From Pseudomonas argentinensis (GTDB lineage: Bacteria; Pseudomonadota; Gammaproteobacteria; Pseudomonadales; Pseudomonadaceae), in NCBI RefSeq assembly GCF_001839655.2, contig NZ_CP056087.1, positions 1,736,001-1,800,000 on the forward strand: 64,000 nucleotides of DNA, written 5' to 3'. The notes under the pieces were generated by a model. That model ran no database searches and was not told where the DNA came from. It saw only the letters and a program-made list of their open reading frames with translations. Positions 8,327-16,988 of the stretch are shown here, in pieces. Made by a program: the position numbers and the translations under genes. The stretch's first letter is position 1; the number at the start of each line of letters is the position of its first letter.

Positions 8327-9701
8327 CAGAGTTCTCCGGCAAGGCGGGCCATCAGCAGTTCGGCATCTTCCTGGTCGATCAGGCCGCTGGGCGCCACGCA
8401 GCCGCTGGTGGTCAGGCGGATGTCCTGCAGGTCCTCGCCGACGAACAGCGCGCTGATTTCATTGATGCGTTCGGTGACCCGGCGCAGGCCGGCCGAGTCG
8501 GTGTACATCAACAGCAGCCAGAGCTGTTCCTCGCTGGAGCGGGTACAGCGGTCGGTGTCGCGGATGGCCACCTGGATGCGCTCGATCAGCGTGTCGAGCA
8601 GCGCGTGGCCGCGTTGCGGGCCCAGGCGTTCGAGTACCCGGCCGAGGTTGCGAAAGCGCATGCCGAGCAGCGCGAAGGTCGGCGCCTTGTGCCGTTCGAT
8701 CAGTTCCAGCTGCCAGTCCAGCAGGGTCTTGAAGGTGCTGACACCGACCACCGACAGGCCGTTGAAGTAATTGGCGGTGTTGCGCTCCAGGCCCTGGCGC
8801 GAGGTCAGCAGGCCGCCTTCGGAAAGCTGGTAGTCGCGGATCTCGCGCACCTGCAGCTCGTCCGGGACGTGGTGCTCGCCGCAGTCCAGGCAGCGCGCCT
8901 GCACGTCGGCATCGACGAAGAAGGCATCGCAGCTGTTGCAGTTGTAGTTCTCCAGCGGCCGGTCGTAGTCGGTGCCGATATGGCGCAGACGGGTCAGGCA
9001 GTTGGGGCAGACCAGCGCGCCGTCCTTGAGGTACTCGGTCTGGGCGCCGATATGCCCGCAGGTGAAGCAGTGCAGCGATGGCTGGCGGGCGATGTCCAGG
9101 GAGTTGCACTCCACGCACACGTCGACATAGTTCAGGTGCCCGCTGCCGCAGCTGCGGCACAGGCGGATGCGATCGACCAGCGCGGTGCTGTCGAGCAGGT
9201 TGCGCTGGGCCAGGTTCTGTACCAGCGCCAGGCCGTTGACCTGGTCGTCGCCCAGCGCCTCGACCAGCTGGTAGACGTAGTGCCTGGCCGACGAGGGCGT
9301 GCGTACCGCCTTGAGGGTGCCAGGCGCACGCAGCCACAGGTAGGCGAGCAGCTGGGCTTCGAGGCCCTCGGGGCACGGCCGTTGTTGAACAGGTTGAGAC
9401 GCTCGCGCCATTGCTGCCAGGCCTGCTGCAGCCTGCCCGGCTGGGTGGGCGCCGGGCCGTCGCCCAGGGCCATGGCCAGCGGCGTCTGGCTGGCGCAATA
9501 GATCAGGCTCAGGCGATAGGCCGGCTGGCGCCGCAGGGCCTGCAGCATCGCCAGGTTCTCGGCTTCGCTGGCGCTCAGCACCACGACATCGAAGGCCGGT
9601 TGCTGCAGCAGGGACGTGAGTTCGCTGAAACGACTGGCGGCAGGAAACCGCGCGTCGTGGCCTGTGGCTACTTCAGCGATGCGAAGGGTAAGTTCGGACA
9701 T
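8326..9701 (-). pseudogene. Receiver-like + zinc-ribbon (TackOD1-like) + degenerate GGDEF protein, with a -1 frameshift
   Basis: The N-terminus (MSELTLRIAEVATGHDARFP to about residue 110) has a pseudo-receiver look (FDVVVLSASEAENLAMLQAL). The rest is in another frame, and one base added near 9365-9385 (for example in the G run at 9370-9373) restores a 458-residue protein. The middle part has six CxxC pairs (CRSC, CVEC, CFTC, CPNC, CNSC, CLDC), so probably three zinc ribbons, and resembles the Thaumarchaeal output domain 1 family. The C-terminal 150 residues look like a GGDEF domain whose signature is replaced by SSEEQ, so diguanylate cyclase activity is unlikely. As the first gene of the locus it is a plausible cytoplasmic regulator of the synthase. 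As given, it is broken. Confidence 0.75.
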
Positions 9702-9847
9702 CGGCTCTTCCAGTCAGGGGGCGAAAGTCCGACTGGGGGCGGCTCTGAAAAGTTCTACAAAGAAATGCCGTGTGTACAACTTGGTGGGGCAAACCTGGGA
9801 ACCGTGCCTCGTTTTATCGAAGCGGCCCCGAATCACCGACGGCGACC

Positions 9848-11794
9848 TTACAGCTGTAGCCCGCCGTTTTGTTTGTGCAACTTGCGCAGGTGCTCGCCAA
9901 GCAGTTTCAGGTTGGTCTCGTTGGCCTCCAGCTCGGCCAGGCGCTGGGGGTCGAGGAGGCGGCGCACTTCACCGTCGAGGTCCGCGCTGAGCAGGCTCAG
10001 TTGCTGCTGGCGGGTGCGGGTTTCGCTTTCCAGGCGTTGCCATTCCTCCTGTTGCGGCAGGCCGTAGCCGCCTTCGAGCAGCTCGGCCGGGCGGCTCAGG
10101 AAACCGGTATTGGCGAGGATCTGTTCCAGGGCGTCACCGGCCTTGTTGAGGCTCGGGTCCTTGGCGGCGCGGCCGGTCAGGTAGCGCTGCTTGAGTTCGT
10201 CCTGGGAAAGCAGCAGCTGACGGCGCATGGCCGCCTGTTCGAGCAGCAGCATGGCGGCACTGGCGCGCAGGTCCGCCTGCTCGAACCACTGGCGACGCAG
10301 TTCGGACGGCTGTTCGAGCCAGTCTTCGACGCGCCCCTGGGAAATTGGCAGGCGCTGCTGCAGCACCTTGAACATGGCCTGGTAGCGGTCGCGGAACGAG
10401 TCGAAGCGGTAGCCCAGGCGCAGCGCCTCGCGGGAATCGTCCAGCACGCTGGCATCGGCCAGGTCACGGGCTTCGAGCACCTCCAGCAGGCCGATGGGGG
10501 TGATGCTGTCGAGGGTCTGCAGGCGTGGATGGGCGGTGCCGCTGCGCAGCAGCTTGAGGGTTTCCACCGCACAGTTGTTGGAGATGAAGAAGTAGTCGCC
10601 GTCGTAGCTCCAGTGCTGCTCGACGGCGCGGGCGACCAGTTGTTCGAGGCGCGCGCGCGGCAGCTTCAGGGGCACCGAGGCCAGGCTGCGCAGCTCGACC
10701 TTGGTGTATTCCTCGATCACCTGGGCCAGGGGCAGCACGAACAGCCGCGACGGGTAGGCGCCGGTGAGGCCGTCCCAGCTCGACAGCTGCACGTCGTTGA
10801 CGAAGGCCCGGTAGGACAGCACCAGGTGCTGGTCCAGGTCCAGCCGGCAATCCGGCCCGCGCGGGCGGCCCGGTGCGCAGATCACCAGGCGCAGCATGCT
10901 GTGGCCCCAGCGGCTGGCCATGTTCTGGTTGGCCTCGGCGAGCAGGTAATCCACTTGGTAGACGCGCTCGGGGTCGAGGTTGGCCAGCGCCTGCTTGTCG
11001 AAATCCCGCCCGGCGTTCAGGTAGGCATAGCCGCTGCCGCAGGGCGCCTGATTGGCCGGTGACCAGCCGAAATGGGCGCTGAAAAAGCGCGCCAGGGAGG
11101 GGCGGCGGCAGGCGTATTCGGGGTCGAGGAGAAAGTATTCCATGTTCACCGCGACGAATTCCCGCGGGTTGCTCAGCTCGTAGCTGTCCGGGCTGCGGGC
11201 GACCTGACCGTTGTGCGTGTCGCGCTCACCGCGTTTGCCGACGCGTTGCGGCCAGCCGGCCAGGTCGAGCAGGCGTGGCTCGTCGCTAAGGGTGAAGCGC
11301 CGCGCGGTCTGGCCGCGGCACTCGGCGCGCAGGCCGACCGGCCCCAGGTCGGTGTTCTGGCGCTGGCAGCGGCGCAGCAGGGTGCGCTGTTCGTCGCTCC
11401 AGTAGGCGCCGCGGTCGTAAAGGTGGGTCACTTCATGGAGCACGGTGGCCAACAGTTCCTGGCGCACCGTGCCGTGGGGACGACCGTTGGGTGTGCTCGC
11501 CGCGCTGCCGTCGGTGAGGCCCGGCAGCAGCCTGGCGTTGAGCTCGATGCCGCTGAGGCGCCCGGCGCGACCGTAGATGTTCTCCGGCAATGGAATCCAG
11601 CGCACCACCATATCGCGATCCACCGCGTCACGCAGGCGTGGCGGCAAGGCGTTGTAGGCTTCGTCGAGCAGGGTCTGGCTGGCCTGGCGTTGGTCGGCGG
11701 CGAGCCCCGAGTCGTCCAGGGCGAACTGCAACTGGGCGTGGCTGGCCGTGCTGACCAGCAGGGTCAGCACCAGAAGCCAGCCGCGGGCGGCCAT
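9848..11794 (-). CDS. DUF4105 (Lnb-type) exported protein with HExxH motif
   Basis: 648 residues; the ATG at 11794 overlaps the upstream stop (TGATG). A signal peptide (MAARGWLLVLTLLVSTASHA) is followed by a first domain with LHEVTHLYDRGAYW, a HExxH zinc-peptidase-like motif near residue 119. A DUF4105 domain follows with RWGHSMLRLVI, SYRAFVNDVQLSSWDGLTGA and a DYFFISNNCAVETLKLL cysteine site; these His and Cys residues recall a papain-like fold. The C-terminal 200 residues are helical and charged. Biochemical role unknown; probably periplasmic. It forms an operon with a DUF2388 gene. Confidence 0.8.
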   Translation of the reverse strand: MAARGWLLVLTLLVSTASHAQLQFALDDSGLAADQRQASQTLLDEAYNALPPRLRDAVDRDMVVRWIPLPENIYGRAGRLSGIELNARLLPGLTDGSAASTPNGRPHGTVRQELLATVLHEVTHLYDRGAYWSDEQRTLLRRCQRQNTDLGPVGLRAECRGQTARRFTLSDEPRLLDLAGWPQRVGKRGERDTHNGQVARSPDSYELSNPREFVAVNMEYFLLDPEYACRRPSLARFFSAHFGWSPANQAPCGSGYAYLNAGRDFDKQALANLDPERVYQVDYLLAEANQNMASRWGHSMLRLVICAPGRPRGPDCRLDLDQHLVLSYRAFVNDVQLSSWDGLTGAYPSRLFVLPLAQVIEEYTKVELRSLASVPLKLPRARLEQLVARAVEQHWSYDGDYFFISNNCAVETLKLLRSGTAHPRLQTLDSITPIGLLEVLEARDLADASVLDDSREALRLGYRFDSFRDRYQAMFKVLQQRLPISQGRVEDWLEQPSELRRQWFEQADLRASAAMLLLEQAAMRRQLLLSQDELKQRYLTGRAAKDPSLNKAGDALEQILANTGFLSRPAELLEGGYGLPQQEEWQRLESETRTRQQQLSLLSADLDGEVRRLLDPQRLAELEANETNLKLLGEHLRKLHKQNGGLQL

Positions 11795-12114
11795 CACAGG
11801 GCGAGAATGGCTTCTGCGAGTACCTGATCGGAGGCGTTCTGAGCCTCGGGAACCTGGCTGCGCAGCGCACCGAAGGCGGCTTCCAGCTGGGCACCGCGAA
11901 TATCGCCCTGGCTGGCGACGAAGCTGGCGGCGTCGTCACGGGCTTCGATCACCACTTTCATGTCGCGGATCGAGGTGGTGGTGTCCGAGGTAAAGTCGAT
12001 GGTGCGATCCAGCGCGCGGACGATGATGTTGCTGGTGGCCACCAGGGTCTGGGCCTGCACGGCGCCGGCGAACAGGGCCAGCGAGGCGGTGGCGGCTAAC
12101 AACGGACGCTTCAT
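11794..12114 (-). CDS. DUF2388 small exported protein (copy 1)
   Basis: 106 residues with a signal peptide (MKRPLLAATASLALFAGAVQA). The mature part shows the family core: VIxAxDDAASFVASQGxIRGAxLE followed by LAEAILAL. It is a paralogue of the next gene upstream, sharing ARDDAASFVASQG and LAxAILA. Its stop overlaps the DUF4105 start. DUF2388 genes are common in Pseudomonas, often in tandem, and have no assigned function that I know of. Confidence 0.85.
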   Translation of the reverse strand: MKRPLLAATASLALFAGAVQAQTLVATSNIIVRALDRTIDFTSDTTTSIRDMKVVIEARDDAASFVASQGDIRGAQLEAAFGALRSQVPEAQNASDQVLAEAILAL

Positions 12115-12189
12115 GAACGGTCTCCGAATGGGATTTGATTGGCTGCTTGGACGAGGAACCTGTGCCGCAGTTCCGGTAACGACATGCGC

Positions 12190-12507
12190 TTAATTGGCGA
12201 GGATGGCCTGGGCCAGCTGCGCATCATCGGCCTGCAGGCTGGGCATGCGTTCGCGGATGTGGCGCAGGGCGGTTTCCAGGTGCGCGCCGCGCACGGCGCC
12301 TTGGCTGGCGACGAAGCTGGCAGCGTCATCCCTGGCAGCCAGCACCACCTTGTTGTCGACCACCGAGGAGGTCGCATTGGAGGTGGTGTCGATGGTGGCG
12401 GCGAGTGCATCGACCAGGGTGTCGGTGGTCACCACGAAGCTGCTGGCGCTGGCAGAGGCGGCGAGGCCGAACAGGCTGCAAAGGGCGAGGGTGCGGACGA
12501 TGGGCAT
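12190..12507 (-). CDS. DUF2388 small exported protein (copy 2)
   Basis: 105 residues: signal peptide MPIVRTLALCSLFGLAASASA, then SSFVVTTDTLVDALAATIDT and the shared core ARDDAASFVASQGAVRGAHL. It is 75 bases upstream of copy 1, in the same direction, so the pair arose by tandem duplication and may be cotranscribed with the DUF4105 gene. Function unknown. Confidence 0.85.
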   Translation of the reverse strand: MPIVRTLALCSLFGLAASASASSFVVTTDTLVDALAATIDTTSNATSSVVDNKVVLAARDDAASFVASQGAVRGAHLETALRHIRERMPSLQADDAQLAQAILAN

Positions 12508-12640
12508 GGGCTTGGTCTCTACGGCTCACGGAAAGCCCCATTCTAACCGCTCCGCGGGCCGCTGTAGAAAACACCTGCACAGTTTGTGTAGCTTTGGTTA
12601 CAAGGCACTCACGCTTCGATCAATCCCGCCCCATGACGAC

Positions 12641-12675
12641 AAAACCCCGCAGGCGCTGCATGCCGGCGGGGTTTT
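12641..12675 (-). terminator. Intrinsic terminator after the DUF1127 gene
   Basis: The arms AAAACCCCGC and GCGGGGTTTT flank a 15-base loop. On the minus strand the stem ends in a T run about 25 bases past the DUF1127 stop. The A/T ends make it potentially bidirectional. Confidence 0.75.
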
Positions 12676-12699
12676 GCGGGAGAAGCTCAGGTGTCGCGA

Positions 12700-12912
12700 T
12701 TAACGCCAGAACGGTTTGCTCAGTTCGGCGTAACGCTGACTTTCGCTGATACCGGCATCGGCCAGCAGGCGAGGGTCCAGACGCGCCAGCTGGCGGCGGC
12801 TGACGATCCGGCGCTGCCACAGGAGCAGGGTGGCCAGGATATTCAGCGGCAGGCTGGTGGCAGGTTTGGACGAGTTGTCGACAAGCAGATCGGAACTGAG
12901 GGTACGTTCCAT
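12700..12912 (-). CDS. DUF1127 (YjiS-like) small protein
   Basis: 70 residues from the ATG at 12912, which has AAGGA 8 bases upstream. The ATG 9 bases earlier sits directly on that site and is less likely. The C-terminal half carries the Arg-rich DUF1127 signature (LLWQRRIVSRRQLARLDPRL, then LADAGIS). Short DUF1127 proteins have been linked to RNA turnover and to phosphate or carbon metabolism in alpha-proteobacteria; the role here is unknown. In E. coli the family member yjiS neighbours a MocR-type regulator gene. Here no regulator gene is present, but an inverted repeat of the right appearance lies upstream. Confidence 0.85.
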   Translation of the reverse strand: MERTLSSDLLVDNSSKPATSLPLNILATLLLWQRRIVSRRQLARLDPRLLADAGISESQRYAELSKPFWR

Positions 12913-13299
12913 GGCGTGCATCCTTCCGCTTTTGGCGGGATTGGTTAGGTTCTGGAGCCCATTTTCGTCCTCGCGCGGTGTTTGCAGTAGCCACAGCTGC
13001 CGTAAATTAGCTGAGCACTAGATAGCTTGCTTTGTAACTGTGTCCATTATTTAGGTCGTAACTGTACCGGTGTTTGTGAATTTGCCGTGACTTGACGTGT
13101 TTTGCAGTTTTTTGCGCTGAAAATACTAAAATTTTCAGTGGGTTCATTGCGGTACAGTTACGATTGTTCGGCATAGTTGCTTGGCTATTTATTTTCATGA
13201 GCAGCAATTCTCGTTACCAATCAGCGCTGCTGTGCTTTTCTCTTGACGTCCAATTGCCCCTGAAAGGTGCGCGGCCGCTCTAGTGTGCGCCTTTGCGGG
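12913..13299. other. Gene-free, AT-rich stretch with an operator-like inverted repeat
   Basis: 387 bases without a credible gene; the open frames inside have no family resemblance and lack ribosome sites. Base composition falls well below the neighbourhood from about 13020 to 13240. It holds the perfect 13-base inverted repeat at 13057-13069 and 13150-13162. Confidence 0.6.
13057..13162. promoter_or_regulatory. Inverted repeat CGTAACTGTACCG / CGGTACAGTTACG
   Basis: Two perfect 13-base arms (13057-13069, 13150-13162) are separated by 80 bases, with a further partial match (TGTAACTGTG) at about 13033. The core AACTGTACC/GGTACAGTT looks like the site type associated with MocR/GntR-family regulators. 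It lies about 145-250 bases upstream of the DUF1127 start. The regulator identity is inferred. Confidence 0.4.
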
Positions 13300-14736
13300 T
13301 CATTCGACAGCCTTGAGCATATCCTCGATGACCTTCTTGGCGTCGCCGAACACCATCATGGTCTTGTCCAGGTAGAACAGTTCGTTGTCCAGACCAGCGT
13401 AACCGCTGGCCATCGAGCGCTTGTTGACGATGATGGTCCTGGCCTTGAAGGCTTCTAGGATCGGCATGCCGGCGATCGGCGACTTGGGGTCGTTCTTCGC
13501 CGCCGGGTTGACCACGTCGTTGGCGCCAAGTACCAGCACCACATCGGCCTGGCCGAATTCGGCGTTGATGTCCTCCATCTCGAACACCTGGTCGTAGGGG
13601 ACCTCAGCCTCGGCCAACAGCACGTTCATATGGCCGGGCATGCGGCCTGCCACCGGGTGGATCGCGTATTTCACGGTCACGCCCTTGTGGGCCAGCTTCT
13701 CGGTCAGCTCCTTCAGGGCGTGCTGGGCGCGGGCCACGGCCAGTCCGTAGCCGGGCACGATGATCACGCTGTCGGCATTGCCGAGCAGGAAGGCGGCGTC
13801 GTCGGCGGAACCGGATTTCACCGGGCGCTGCTCGCCGCTGCCTGCCGCCGGGCCGGCATCGGTCGCGCCGCCGAAGCCGCCGAGGATGACGTTGAAGAAC
13901 GAGCGGTTCATCGCCTTGCACATGATGTAGGAGAGGATCGCGCCGCTGGAACCGACCAGGGAGCCGGCAATGATCAGCATCGAGTTGTTCAGCGAGAAAC
14001 CGATGCCGGCCGCCGCCCAGCCCGAGTAGCTGTTGAGCATCGACACCACCACCGGCATATCGGCGCCGCCGATGGGGATGATGATCAGCACGCCGATCAC
14101 GAAGGCCAGGGCCACCAGCACGGCGAAGGCGGTCAGGTCGCCGGTGAAGGTGAAGTACAGGCCCAGGCCGGCGATGGCCAGGCCGATCAGCAGGTTGATC
14201 AGGTGCTGGCCGGCGAACTGTACCGGCGCGCCCTGGAACAGGCGGAACTTGTACTTTCCAGACAGCTTGCCAAAGGCGATCACCGAGCCGGAGAAGGTGA
14301 TGGCGCCGATGGCCGCGCCGAGGAACAGCTCCAGGCGGTTACCGGCGGGAATCGGGTCGGCGATGCTGGCGACGATGCCCAGTGATTGCGGCTCGACCAC
14401 CGCGGCAATGGCGATGAATACCGCGGCCAGGCCGATCATGCTGTGCATGAAAGCGACCAGCTCGGGCATCTTGGTCATTTCGACGCGCTTGGCCATGATC
14501 GAGCCGGCGGTGCCGCCGACCAGCAGGCCGACGATCACGTAGCCGATGCCCTGCACCGCCAGCCCGCTGCCCAGCTTGTAGATAAGGCCCAAGGTGGTGA
14601 GCACGGCGACGGTCATGCCGATCATGCCGAAGGCGTTGCCGCGCCGCGAGGTGGTCGGGTGGGACAGACCCTTGAGCGCCTGGATGAAACACACCGAGGC
14701 GACCAGGTAGAGAAGGGTGATCAGGTTCATGCTCAT
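13300..14736 (-). CDS. pntB: NAD(P) transhydrogenase subunit beta
   Basis: 478 residues, the usual length. The first 300 residues carry about nine membrane helices (domain II). The C-terminal NADP-binding domain III contains VIIVPGYGLAVARAQHALKE and NAEFGQADVVLVLGANDVVN. With the alpha subunits it couples hydride transfer from NADH to NADP+ to proton entry, supplying NADPH. The start is 3 bases after the pntAB stop; a second ATG two codons in is an alternative. Confidence 0.95.
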   Translation of the reverse strand: MSMNLITLLYLVASVCFIQALKGLSHPTTSRRGNAFGMIGMTVAVLTTLGLIYKLGSGLAVQGIGYVIVGLLVGGTAGSIMAKRVEMTKMPELVAFMHSMIGLAAVFIAIAAVVEPQSLGIVASIADPIPAGNRLELFLGAAIGAITFSGSVIAFGKLSGKYKFRLFQGAPVQFAGQHLINLLIGLAIAGLGLYFTFTGDLTAFAVLVALAFVIGVLIIIPIGGADMPVVVSMLNSYSGWAAAGIGFSLNNSMLIIAGSLVGSSGAILSYIMCKAMNRSFFNVILGGFGGATDAGPAAGSGEQRPVKSGSADDAAFLLGNADSVIIVPGYGLAVARAQHALKELTEKLAHKGVTVKYAIHPVAGRMPGHMNVLLAEAEVPYDQVFEMEDINAEFGQADVVLVLGANDVVNPAAKNDPKSPIAGMPILEAFKARTIIVNKRSMASGYAGLDNELFYLDKTMMVFGDAKKVIEDMLKAVE

Positions 14737-14739
14737 CGC

Positions 14740-15051
14740 TTACTTCTCCACCGCCGCTTTGGCGGCCTTCTTCTTGAACATTTCCAGCATGCGCCGGGTG
14801 ACCAGGAAGCCACCGAACACGTTGACCGCCGCCAGGGCCACGGCCAGGGTGCCCATGGCCTTGCCCAGCGGGGTGACGGTCAGCGCGGCAGCGAGCATGG
14901 CGCCGACGATGACGATAGCGGAGATGGCGTTGGTCACCGCCATCAGCGGCGTGTGCAGGGCGGGGGTGACGTTCCAGACCACGTGGTAGCCGACGTAGAT
15001 GGCCAGCACGAAGATGATCAGGTTGTAGATGCCGTCGGAAATCAGATCCAT
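14740..15051 (-). CDS. pntAB: NAD(P) transhydrogenase subunit alpha part 2
   Basis: 103 residues from the ATG at 15051 (AAGGA upstream). Three hydrophobic helices follow ([54 protein letters not shown]), equal to the membrane part of the single E. coli PntA. The split into soluble and membrane polypeptides is common outside enterics. It lies between pntAA and pntB in one operon. Confidence 0.93.
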   Translation of the reverse strand: MDLISDGIYNLIIFVLAIYVGYHVVWNVTPALHTPLMAVTNAISAIVIVGAMLAAALTVTPLGKAMGTLAVALAAVNVFGGFLVTRRMLEMFKKKAAKAAVEK

Positions 15052-15104
15052 CGCAGTGATCCTTTTTATGGTGATTGGCCCTCTCCCTAAGGAGAGGGCG
15101 GCCA

Positions 15105-16223
15105 TCATGGGTTGACCCGTCTGATCTCGCCGCCTTCGCACATCAGGCAGGCGGCGACGATGTCGTCTTGCAGGTCGAGGTGGAAGGCGCCGTCCTTGAT
15201 CACCAGCTTGAGAAAGTCGAGCAGGTTGCGCGCGTACAGGGCCGAGGCATCGGCAGCGACCAGGGCCGGCAGGTTGCCGTGGCCGACCAGGGTCACGCCG
15301 TGCTTGACCACCACCTTGTCCAGTTCGGTGAGCGGGCAATTGCCGCCCTGGATGGCGGCCAGGTCGACGACCACCGAGCCGGGCTTCATCTCGACGACCG
15401 TGGCTTCGTGCAGCAGCGTGGGCGCCTTGCGGCCCGGAATCAGCGCGGTGGTGATGACCATGTCGGCCTGCTTGGCACGTTCATGCACGGCCCTGGCCTG
15501 GCGTTCCATCCACGACGCCGGCATCGGCCGGGCATAACCGCCGACGCCTTCGGCGCACTCGCGCTCCTCGTCGGTCTCGAAGGGGACGTCGACGAATTTG
15601 GCGCCGAGGGATTCGATCTGCTCCTTGACGGCCGGGCGCACGTCGGAGGCCTCGATCACCGCCCCCAGGCGTTTGGCCGTGGCGATGGCCTGCAGGCCGG
15701 CAACGCCAGCGCCGAGGATCAGCACGCGGGCAGCTTTCACCGTGCCAGCGGCGGTCATCAGCATGGGCATGAAGCGTGGGTAGTGGTTGGCCGCCAGCAT
15801 CACTGCCTTGTAGCCGGCGATATTGGCCTGGGAACTCAGCACGTCCAGGCTCTGGGCGCGGGAGGTGCGCGGTGCCGCTTCCAGGGCGAAGGCGGTGAGG
15901 CCGGCTGCGTTGAGGCGGGCGATGGTTTCGTTGCTGAACGGGTTGAGCATGCCGACCAGCACGGCGCCGCTCTTCATCAGCGTCAGCTCGGCATCGCTGG
16001 GGGCGACCACCTTGAGAATCAGCTCGGCGCCGAACGCCGCGCCGGGATCGCCGATGCTGGCGCCAGCGGCGGCATAGGCCGCGTCGGTAATGCTGGCGGC
16101 AATGCCGGCACCGCTCTGGACGGTGACCTGATGGCCCTGGCCGATCAGCTTCTTGATGGTTTCCGGCGTCGCGGCCACCCGCGTTTCGCCTGCCTGGGTT
16201 TCGAGTGGAACACCAATGTGCAC
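15105..16223 (-). CDS. pntAA: NAD(P) transhydrogenase subunit alpha part 1
   Basis: 372 residues from a GTG at 16223 (protein [20 protein letters not shown]) with AGGAG 8 bases upstream. The frame is open further upstream but without homology. The NAD-binding domain I shows [20 protein letters not shown] and [10 protein letters not shown], as in PntA and alanine dehydrogenase. First gene of pntAA-pntAB-pntB. Confidence 0.93.
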   Translation of the reverse strand: MHIGVPLETQAGETRVAATPETIKKLIGQGHQVTVQSGAGIAASITDAAYAAAGASIGDPGAAFGAELILKVVAPSDAELTLMKSGAVLVGMLNPFSNETIARLNAAGLTAFALEAAPRTSRAQSLDVLSSQANIAGYKAVMLAANHYPRFMPMLMTAAGTVKAARVLILGAGVAGLQAIATAKRLGAVIEASDVRPAVKEQIESLGAKFVDVPFETDEERECAEGVGGYARPMPASWMERQARAVHERAKQADMVITTALIPGRKAPTLLHEATVVEMKPGSVVVDLAAIQGGNCPLTELDKVVVKHGVTLVGHGNLPALVAADASALYARNLLDFLKLVIKDGAFHLDLQDDIVAACLMCEGGEIRRVNP

Positions 16224-16988
16224 GCTTGCATCTCCTGCGATCGTTGCAGATTCACCCAGAGGGCGGCAGAGGGACGGTGTCGACCAAAGTCGTACCGCGG
16301 CATTCTGCAAACAGAGCGAGCCGGTAAGCAATATTCATGGAGTAATTATTTGTCATGACTACAAGTTATCGGAGATATTGTTATTTTTCATGCTGAATTA
16401 CCCCGATAAAATATGGGTTAATGCAGTTAATTTACGAGTTAAAGCAGCTATCGTGAATAAATGTCTGTGAAGATGAGTGAATCCAATAAGATTTGGTGCG
16501 GCGCGATGCCGCACCGTTCAAAATCATTTACAGGGGTGGAAAGCGGCGTTTTTGAGATTTATGTAGTCGTTTTTAATGGTCGCTACTGGTTGCCAGAGGT
16601 CAGCCTGATTCATCTGGTAATAAGCCGGGCATAGAACCTGTCACGTTTTTGGCCACATAAAGAGGCGGCTACAAGGCAAGAGCAGCTACTCAGCGATTCA
16701 TTGTGGGAACGGGCGGGGACGCCTGGTCCATGCCCGTGATTTTTTCGCGGGCATGCCCCGCTTCCACAGACAATCACCAGCCATCCTGCGGGGACGACCA
16801 GCCGCTCCTGTCACTTCGCAGGCAAAGCACCGAAATCGAGCTGAAAGATCGTAAACAGATTCATACAACGAGGCGGCAAGTGAGGAGGGGTCAGAGGCGG
16901 AGCAAGGCAGCGTGTGAGGAAACGCTGCCAAGGCACCCAAAGCCGAGCGGTCGACTTTGGGCGGGATGAATAGCTGAGGGCAGGACGG
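16224..16988. other. 765-base gene-free stretch upstream of the transhydrogenase operon
   Basis: No convincing gene on either strand. From about 16330 to 16490 it is AT-rich and presumably includes the pnt promoter region. A GC hairpin GGTGCGGC-GCGAT-GCCGCACC lies at 16495-16515. A REP-like palindrome is at 16702-16768. A second hairpin, CCCAAAG...CTTTGGG, lies at 16936-16961 just past the end of the leftward gene that stops at 16989. Confidence 0.6.
16702..16768 (+). repeat. REP-like palindromic repeat, copy 1
   Basis: It begins TGTGGGAACGGGCGGGGACG and ends GGGCATGCCCCGCTTCCACA, with a central CCATGCCCGTGAT. It shares its ends and the GGGACGCCTxGTCCATG core with copies at 32525 and 37361. 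Confidence 0.8.

Noticed and set aside
8326-9498. Reading the zinc-ribbon gene from an internal start as an intact shorter protein
   Set aside because: The first residues of that frame before about 9385 lack family character, whereas the other frame gives a good start and a receiver-like domain; a frameshift explains both.
13007-13283. Two 60-odd-residue frames in the AT-rich gap before pntB
   Set aside because: No ribosome site, no domain, opposite overlapping frames; better seen as regulatory DNA.
16698-16940. 80-residue frame over the REP element on the minus strand
   Set aside because: It is made largely of the palindromic repeat and has no ribosome site or homology.
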